From contig MSTD01000026.1 of NCBI GenBank assembly GCA_001942045.1, forward strand, positions 1 through 40,517: a stretch of 40,517 nt of DNA, given 5' to 3'. Numbering within the stretch: the first letter of the stretch is position 1; the number at the start of each line of letters is the position of its first letter. The translations under genes were made by a program, and so were the position numbers. The notes beneath the pieces were generated by a model that made no database searches, was not told where the DNA came from, and worked only from the letters and a program-made list of their open reading frames with translations. The stretch comes from Mycolicibacterium porcinum (GTDB lineage: Bacteria; Actinomycetota; Actinomycetes; Mycobacteriales; Mycobacteriaceae). This document shows, one piece after another, positions 33,945-40,517 of the stretch.

Positions 33945-33963
33945 CGAGCGCGCGTACCGCTCG
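33945..33963. terminator. Short stem-loop after fbiC
   Basis: CGAGCG and CGCTCG pair around a 7-nt loop, 12 nt after the fbiC stop and before the end of the convergent frameshifted gene. Just before it, the bases TTTCTGCAC after the stop also occur after the typA stop. Confidence 0.4.
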
Positions 33964-33990
33964 ACGTCAGTATTCGAGCACGCTCGGGGG

Positions 33991-34568
33991 TTACGGGAGT
34001 GCGCTTGCGCGAGTCAGGCAGGTCACGTCGTGTCCGTCGCCGGCGGTTCCCGAATCGATCAGCCGACCGCTGACGATCTCGCAGGACAAGCTCGCGGCGT
34101 CGCCGATGACCGGGTCGGCTCCGATCATCTGGTCACCCACGCCGGAACTGAACAACGTCGCCTGGCCACCGCAATGTGTGCCGGTTTGCAGGGTGCCCGC
34201 CGGCCCAGACGGGGCGATGATGTCGATGCAGTTGGCTCCGGCCCACCTGACGACCGTGGTGTAGCCGCCGCCTCCATTTGCGGCCGGACCCGCTGCGACC
34301 GCGGGCTGCCGTACAGCGGCAGTCCACTGCTCCCTGAACCGCCGCCGGAAACCGAACCTCCGCCAGACGCCGAACCGCCGCCGGTCTCACACGCGATGCC
34401 GTCGCCGTCTCGGTCGAGCTTCCGGCTGTATCCGGGCTGCCCCGCATAGATCGGCGCGGCACCTGCGGCGCGGGCCGCGGCGCAGTTCGGGTAGGCGTGG
34501 GCGACGGGTGCTGCGAGCAGGCCGCTGGTTGCTGCGGCGCAGGCAATGGCGAGCGTAAGTATGTGCAT
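33991..34568 (-). pseudogene. Secreted Excalibur-domain protein, apparently frameshifted
   Basis: ATG 34568 (GGAG upstream) opens a signal peptide (MHILTLAIACAAATSGLLAA, then PVAHA) and an Excalibur-type motif, YPNCAAARAAG...RDGDGIACE, then a Gly/Ser linker. In this frame the product then turns Arg-rich and stops at 34125. One frame over, the DNA encodes a natural-looking secreted segment, YTTVVRWAGANCIDIIAP...GDGHDVTCL with four Cys, ending at TAA 33991; that frame has no start codon of its own. One missing base near the C run at 34303-34305 (AGCCC on the minus strand) would join both into one protein of about 192 residues. Either a real mutation or a sequencing error. It lies where M. tuberculosis has TB8.4 but is not similar to it. 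Confidence 0.6.
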
Positions 34569-34677
34569 ACCAGCGGCTCCGATCTTGAAATTAACTGTAG
34601 AGAAAATTGCTGACCAGAGCATGCGCCTTTGGATTCAAGATCGATGCCAAAAATCTCGAACAGATCGGGAATTGATT

Positions 34678-34691
34678 CGGACCGTGGTCCG
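34678..34691. promoter_or_regulatory. Inverted repeat upstream of the YceI-like gene
   Basis: CGGACC-GT-GGTCCG, about 67 bp upstream of the ATG at 34759. It could be an operator; the regulator is not in the window. The frame in the track-length upstream region (34546-34758) does not look like coding sequence. Confidence 0.35.
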
Positions 34692-34758
34692 GTTAGTTCT
34701 GGGTGAAGGCGCCGGATCGACCGGCTTCGAACCGAGAACCAAGAACCAAGGAGACCCC

Positions 34759-35307
34759 ATGACCGTCGCAGTAGCCACCGACCTGACAGCAGGCACCTGG
34801 GCCATCGATCCCGTGCATTCCTCGATCAACTTTTCGGTCCGCCACCTCATGGTGAGCAAGGTCCGCGGCAGCTTCGAGACGTTCAGCGGTGCCATCACCG
34901 TTGCCGAGGACGGCACCCCGTCCGTCAGTGCCACCATCGACGTCACCTCGATCGACACCCGCAACGAGCAGCGCGATGCCCACGTGCGCTCAGCAGACTT
35001 CTTCGACGCCGAGAACTACCCGACCGCCACCTTCGTCTCGACCGGTGTACGTCCCGACGGTGACGACTACATCGTCGACGGCGATTTCACCCTCAAGGGT
35101 GTGACCAAGCCGGTTTCACTGAAGCTCGAGTTCAACGGCGTCAACCCGGGTATGGGACAGGGTGCGGTGGCCGGTTTCGAGGCCTCGGTCGTGTTGAACC
35201 GCAAGGACTTCGGCATCGACATCGACATGCCGCTGGAGACCGGTGGCACCGTCGTCGGCGACAAGGTCACCATCACGCTGGAGATCGAGGCCCTCAAGCA
35301 GGCCTGA
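34759..35307 (+). CDS. YceI-like family protein
   Basis: 182 residues of the YceI-like lipocalin-shaped family, whose members bind polyisoprenoid or other lipids. The pattern TWAIDPVHSSINFSVRHLMVSKVRGSF, then VTSIDTRNEQRDAHVRSADFFDAENYPTATF and TLKGVTKPV is the family signature. The ATG is preceded by AAGGAG. There is no signal peptide, so this one is cytoplasmic as in other actinobacterial members. Convergent with fadH 7 bp away. The lipid it binds is not known. Confidence 0.9.
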   Translation: MTVAVATDLTAGTWAIDPVHSSINFSVRHLMVSKVRGSFETFSGAITVAEDGTPSVSATIDVTSIDTRNEQRDAHVRSADFFDAENYPTATFVSTGVRPDGDDYIVDGDFTLKGVTKPVSLKLEFNGVNPGMGQGAVAGFEASVVLNRKDFGIDIDMPLETGGTVVGDKVTITLEIEALKQA

Positions 35308-35314
35308 TCGCGCT

Positions 35315-37366
<2,052 letters not shown>

Positions 37367-37455
37367 CTAGTTGTATGACCGCGCCGCGGTGCAAGTAATC
37401 GGCCGTGGCGACTAGGCGAGGGGTATCTGCGACGTTTAGTATCAGTTACTACGCG

Positions 37456-37527
37456 CCACCCATAACTGGGTGGTGTGTCAAGTTAGGGCACACTGAGACG
37501 AGCGTCCAAGTATGGGCAACGCATACT
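37456..37527. promoter_or_regulatory. Inverted repeats in the fadH-fdxC intergenic region
   Basis: CCACCCA-TAAC-TGGGTGG (37456-37473) and AGTATG-N7-CATACT (37509-37527) are both perfect. The second overlaps TACTGT (37524-37529), a -10 candidate for fdxC. In M. tuberculosis a PadR-type regulator gene (Rv1176c) stands in this gap; it is absent here. Confidence 0.4.
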
Positions 37528-37592
37528 GTGACGTCGACTCATCAGAGTCCCGAACACCGAGCCCAGCAGCCCACTGGACAGGAGAGACATCA

Positions 37593-37916
37593 GTGACGTA
37601 CGTCATTGCCGAACCCTGCGTCGACGTCAAAGACAAGGCATGTATCGAGGAGTGCCCGGTCGATTGCATCTACGAGGGTGCACGCATGCTGTACATCCAC
37701 CCCGACGAGTGTGTGGACTGCGGCGCATGCGAGCCGGTCTGCCCGGTCGAGGCCATCTACTACGAAGATGACGTCCCGGACCAGTGGAGCAGCTACGCGC
37801 AGGCCAACGCCGACTTCTTCTCCGAGCTCGGCTCGCCCGGCGGTGCTTCCAAGGTCGGCCAGACCGACAATGATCCGCAGGCGATCAAGGACCTGCCGGC
37901 CAAGGCCGAGGACTGA
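37593..37916 (+). CDS. fdxC: Seven-iron ferredoxin FdxC
   Basis: 107 residues, a 7Fe ferredoxin ([3Fe-4S] plus [4Fe-4S]) that carries low-potential electrons. Ligands fall at the classic places: Cys9, Cys17 and Cys50 for the 3Fe cluster, and Cys21, Cys40, Cys43 and Cys46 for the 4Fe cluster, each one position later than in Azotobacter FdI. The GTG at 37593 has AGGAGA upstream. The acidic C-terminal half is typical of actinobacterial members. The aminotransferase starts 29 bp downstream, so they are probably co-transcribed. Corresponds to Rv1177. Confidence 0.94.
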   Translation: MTYVIAEPCVDVKDKACIEECPVDCIYEGARMLYIHPDECVDCGACEPVCPVEAIYYEDDVPDQWSSYAQANADFFSELGSPGGASKVGQTDNDPQAIKDLPAKAED

Positions 37917-37945
37917 GCACCCTCGAAACCGGCTTCGAGACTGAC

Positions 37946-39052
37946 GTGGTGCGACAGCGTCGTTCGGCGGCACTGCCAGAGTTCCCATGGGACACCCTGG
38001 CCGACGTCACGGCTCTGGCCCGGTCGCACCCCGACGGAATCGTCGACCTTTCGGTAGGCACTCCGGTTGACCCGGTGGCGCCGGTGATCCGGGATGCGCT
38101 GGCCGCCGCCAGCTCGGCTCCCGGCTACCCGACGACCGCCGGCACCCCGGCCCTCCGGGCCTCCGCCGAAGCCGCGCTCCGACGCCGGTACGGCATCACC
38201 GACCTGGCGCCGGACGCAGTGCTGCCCGTGATCGGCACCAAGGAGCTGATCGCGTGGCTGCCGACGCTGTTGGCGATCGGCGCCGGCGATACCGTCGTCG
38301 TCCCGGAATTGGCGTACCCCACCTATGAGGTGGGCGCCCTGCTGTCCGGGGCGCAGGTGCTGCGGGCTGACTCGCTGACCCAGCTGGGGCCGCAGCGTCC
38401 CGCCCTGATCTACCTGAACTCACCGAGCAACCCCACCGGCAAGGTGCTGCCGCTGGACCACCTGCGCAAGGTGGTGTTCTGGGCGCGCGAGCGCGGCGTG
38501 GTGATCGCCTCCGACGAGTGCTACCTCGGCCTGAGCTGGGAGGCCGAGCCGCTCAGTGTGCTGCACCCGTCGGTCAGCGACGGCGACCACACCGGGCTGT
38601 TGGCCGTGCACTCGCTGTCCAAGACCTCCTCGCTGGCCGGCTACCGCGCCGGGTTCGTCGCAGGTGACCCTGCCCTGGTGGCCGAGCTGCTCGCGGTCCG
38701 CAAGCACGCCGGGATGATGGTGCCAGGGCCGGTGCAGGCCGCCATGGTGGCCGCCCTCGACGACGACGAGCACGAGGCCGTGCAGCGCGAGCGGTATGCG
38801 AAGCGTCGCGCGATCCTGTTACCCGCGTTGCAGGCGGCGGGGTTCACCGTGGAGCACTCCGAGGCGGGGCTGTACCTGTGGGCCACCCGAGGCGAGCCGT
38901 GCCGCGACACCGTCAAGTGGTTGGCCGAGCGCGGGATCCTCGCGGCACCGGGCGAGTTCTACGGCCCGGCCGGTGCACAGTACGTGCGCATCGCGCTGAC
39001 CGCGACGGACGAGCGGATCGCCGCAGCCGTCCAGCGCTTGTCAGCGCAGTAA
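37946..39052 (+). CDS. dapC: Succinyldiaminopimelate transaminase, actinobacterial DapC type
   Basis: 368 residues, class I/II PLP aminotransferase. The PLP lysine is Lys226 in HSLSKTSSLAGYRAGF; other family marks are GTKELIAWLP, NSPSNPTGK and SDECYLGL. The actinobacterial DapC group is credited with the N-succinyl-2-amino-6-ketopimelate step in lysine and peptidoglycan diaminopimelate synthesis; M. tuberculosis has a second candidate, Rv0858c, so the exact role of this one (Rv1178-like) is inference. GTG 37946 or the adjacent GTG 37949 is the start. Its 3' end overlaps the convergent response regulator by 12 nt. Confidence 0.88.
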   Translation: MVRQRRSAALPEFPWDTLADVTALARSHPDGIVDLSVGTPVDPVAPVIRDALAAASSAPGYPTTAGTPALRASAEAALRRRYGITDLAPDAVLPVIGTKELIAWLPTLLAIGAGDTVVVPELAYPTYEVGALLSGAQVLRADSLTQLGPQRPALIYLNSPSNPTGKVLPLDHLRKVVFWARERGVVIASDECYLGLSWEAEPLSVLHPSVSDGDHTGLLAVHSLSKTSSLAGYRAGFVAGDPALVAELLAVRKHAGMMVPGPVQAAMVAALDDDEHEAVQRERYAKRRAILLPALQAAGFTVEHSEAGLYLWATRGEPCRDTVKWLAERGILAAPGEFYGPAGAQYVRIALTATDERIAAAVQRLSAQ

Positions 39053-39658
39053 TCCCAGCGACATCGCTTTGGTGACCGCCGCGGTGCGGTCGGACACCCC
39101 GAGTTTCTGGAACGCCCGCAGTAGGTGCGTCTTCACCGTGGCTTCACTGATGTGCAGGGCGTGGCCGATATCGGCGTTGGTGGCACCCGTGCCGACCAGT
39201 GCCAGCACCTCCGCCTCGCGTGTCGACAGAGTCACCGACGGTGCGCGGACCGCGTTCACCAACCGGTCGGCGACACCGGGAGCGAGTACCGTCTTGCCGC
39301 GCGCGGCGTCGCGCACGGCGCGGGCCAGCTCGGCGCGTGACGCGTCCTTGAGCAGATAGCCCGTCGCCCCGGCCTCGACGGCGCGCAGGATGTCGGTATC
39401 GCTTTCGTAGGTCGTGACGACGACGATGTGCGTCGACGGATTGTCGGCCAGGATCCGCGCGGTGGCAGCGACGCCGTCGATGCCGGGCATCCGCAGGTCC
39501 ATCAGGATGACGTCGGGCCGCAGCGTGTGGGCCAGCTCGATCGCCTCCGCCCCGGATCCGGCTTCCCCGACCACGCTCAGGTCGTCCTCGGCGTCGATCA
39601 TTCCGCGCAGTCCCTCCCGCACCACGGGATGGTCATCGACCAACAGAACGGTCGTCAT
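39041..39658 (-). CDS. NarL/LuxR-type response regulator
   Basis: 205 residues. Receiver domain with acidic pair Asp8-Asp9, phospho-acceptor Asp54 (ILMDLRMPG) and Lys104 (YLLKDAS); C-terminal LuxR-type helix-turn-helix from about 144 (LSTREAEVLALVGTGATNAD, then ISEATVKTHL). The ATG overlaps the kinase stop (ATGA), showing coupling with the sensor. Similar pairs in actinobacteria regulate envelope-stress or transport genes; the target is not evident here. The M. tuberculosis region does not carry this pair. Confidence 0.92.
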   Translation of the reverse strand: MTTVLLVDDHPVVREGLRGMIDAEDDLSVVGEAGSGAEAIELAHTLRPDVILMDLRMPGIDGVAATARILADNPSTHIVVVTTYESDTDILRAVEAGATGYLLKDASRAELARAVRDAARGKTVLAPGVADRLVNAVRAPSVTLSTREAEVLALVGTGATNADIGHALHISEATVKTHLLRAFQKLGVSDRTAAVTKAMSLGLLR

Positions 39659-40517
39659 ACCGGCACCGCCACGACCACCCGCACCCCGCCGCCGTCGGAC
39701 GTCGACAGCGTCAACGTGCCGCCGACCTGGTCCAGCCGGGCCCGCATACCGCGCAGGCCGAACCCGTCGACGTGATCGCTCGACAGGCCGATACCGTTGT
39801 CGGACAGGGAAAGTCGCACGCCATCCGGCACCGTCTGCAGCCGCAGGTGAAGCTCACTGGCATGGGCATGCCGACGCACGTTCGCCATCGCCTCCTGCGC
39901 GCTGCGCAGCAGCACCACGTTGGTCGCCATACCCAGCTGCGGCAGGTCGTCGTCGATATGCACGGCGACGGCGATGCCGGTCTCGGCGGCCAGGCTCTCG
40001 GCCTGACGGCGCAGCGCGGCCGGCAAGGTGCCTTCCTCCAGTACCGCGGGGGTCAACCCGGTGACCATGGTGCGGGCCTCGGCCAGATTGTCGCGCGCGG
40101 TGGTGCGGATCAGCTCGACGTGGCGGGCGGCGGCCGCCGGATCGCCGGCGCTCTCGGCCTGCACGGCCTGGGCCAGGGCCACGATGCTGGTGAAGCCCTG
40201 CGCCAGGGTGTCGTGGATTTCGCGGGCCAGCCGTTCCCGCTCCGCGGCCACCCCTGCCTCGCGGGACAGCCGAGCGGTCTCTGCCCGGCTCGCCGCCAGT
40301 TCAGCGACCGTCTCGGCCAGCTGTTGCCGCTGTCGCAGGGTGGTCATGATCGTGGTGCCGATGATCGGGGCTGCCACCGCGCCCACCAGCGTCACCGCCG
40401 CCACCGGTGGCAGGCTCGGCCACCCGGGCCCGTGGATCGCCACGGCAAGGCCCAACGGCGCCAAAGTGACCGCGAACGTCAGCGTCAGTGCCACCGTCAG
40501 CGGCAGCGTGGCGAAGA
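39655..40517 (-). CDS. Sensor histidine kinase, HisKA_3 type (N-terminus outside window)
   Basis: About 287 residues are present and the frame is open to the window edge, so the gene begins outside. Visible parts are membrane helices (LTLTFAVTLAPLGLAVAI; PPVAAVTLVGAVAAPIIGTT), a coiled-coil linker, the phosphorylation motif EIHDTLAQGF, an N box (AQEAMANVRRHAHA) and G boxes DNGIGL and GFGLRGM of the HATPase domain. It phosphorylates the coupled NarL-type regulator. The sensed signal is not known. A GTG at 40494 is a possible internal start but would cut a membrane helix. Confidence 0.88.
   Translation of the reverse strand, partial: FATLPLTVALTLTFAVTLAPLGLAVAIHGPGWPSLPPVAAVTLVGAVAAPIIGTTIMTTLRQRQQLAETVAELAASRAETARLSREAGVAAERERLAREIHDTLAQGFTSIVALAQAVQAESAGDPAAAARHVELIRTTARDNLAEARTMVTGLTPAVLEEGTLPAALRRQAESLAAETGIAVAVHIDDDLPQLGMATNVVLLRSAQEAMANVRRHAHASELHLRLQTVPDGVRLSLSDNGIGLSSDHVDGFGLRGMRARLDQVGGTLTLSTSDGGGVRVVVAVPV

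Noticed and set aside
34546..34758. N-terminal extension of the YceI-like protein
   Set aside because: The extension reads as non-coding sequence, and AAGGAG stands just before ATG 34759.

Overview
The window is high-GC actinobacterial DNA whose gene order follows the Mycobacterium tuberculosis Rv1157c-Rv1178 interval: Rv1157c/Rv1158c-like secreted proteins, pimE, a pterin dehydratase, mutT2, narGHJI, typA, lpqW, mshB, an Rv1171-like gene, fbiC, fadH, fdxC and a dapC-type aminotransferase. The gene content fits a Mycolicibacterium-type (fast-growing) mycobacterium; this is inferred from synteny and remembered family features, not from a database search. There is no rRNA, tRNA, CRISPR array or recognisable insertion sequence.

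Layout. 1-930 (minus): two Ala/Pro-rich exported proteins. 1129-3038: PimE (PIM mannosyltransferase), then a divergent pterin dehydratase/mutT2 pair sharing one perfectly symmetric promoter palindrome. 3201-11131: a compact narK2-narG-narH-narJ-narI nitrate respiration operon with stop/start overlaps. 11179-14864: a block not in the corresponding M. tuberculosis interval: a hydrolase-like/adenylate cyclase fusion, a WS/DGAT acyltransferase coupled to a PNPOx-like flavoprotein, a membrane zinc-ribbon protein and a small Lys/Cys-rich protein. 14921-16822: typA (bipA). 18399-20270: lpqW, a lipoprotein functionally linked to PimE. 26914-29111: a ClC-family protein and mshB (mycothiol synthesis). 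29165-29646: an Rv1171-like membrane protein that looks split by a frameshift. 31341-33932: fbiC (F420 biosynthesis). 33991-34568: a frameshifted Excalibur-domain secreted protein. 34759-39052: YceI-like protein, fadH, fdxC, dapC-type aminotransferase. 39041-40517: a NarL-type two-component system, kinase cut by the window edge.

The most unusual content is a family of six minus-strand paralogues (16920-18104, 20319-21539, 21820-23022, 23598-24914, 25087-26391, 29648-31138). Each has an N-terminal hydrophobic export-type segment, a helical domain with shared motifs (clearest in the first five) and a histone-H1-like Lys/Ala/Ser tail. They sit mainly between lpqW and mshB and between the Rv1171-like gene and fbiC, where M. 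tuberculosis carries PPE17/PE11(lipX) and PE12. Several copies have matching terminator hairpins, and three have a conserved palindrome overlapping the predicted -10 box. Two of those also have a second palindrome about 107 bp upstream of the start whose centre has changed but stayed palindromic. I know of no assigned function for this family.

Themes: cell-envelope glycolipids (pimE, lpqW), anaerobic nitrate respiration and a hypoxia/lipid-storage-flavoured cluster, redox cofactors (mshB, fbiC, fdxC), and a paralogous exported family. Many genes appear to have leaderless transcripts: a TANNNT -10 box 6-8 nt before the start codon.
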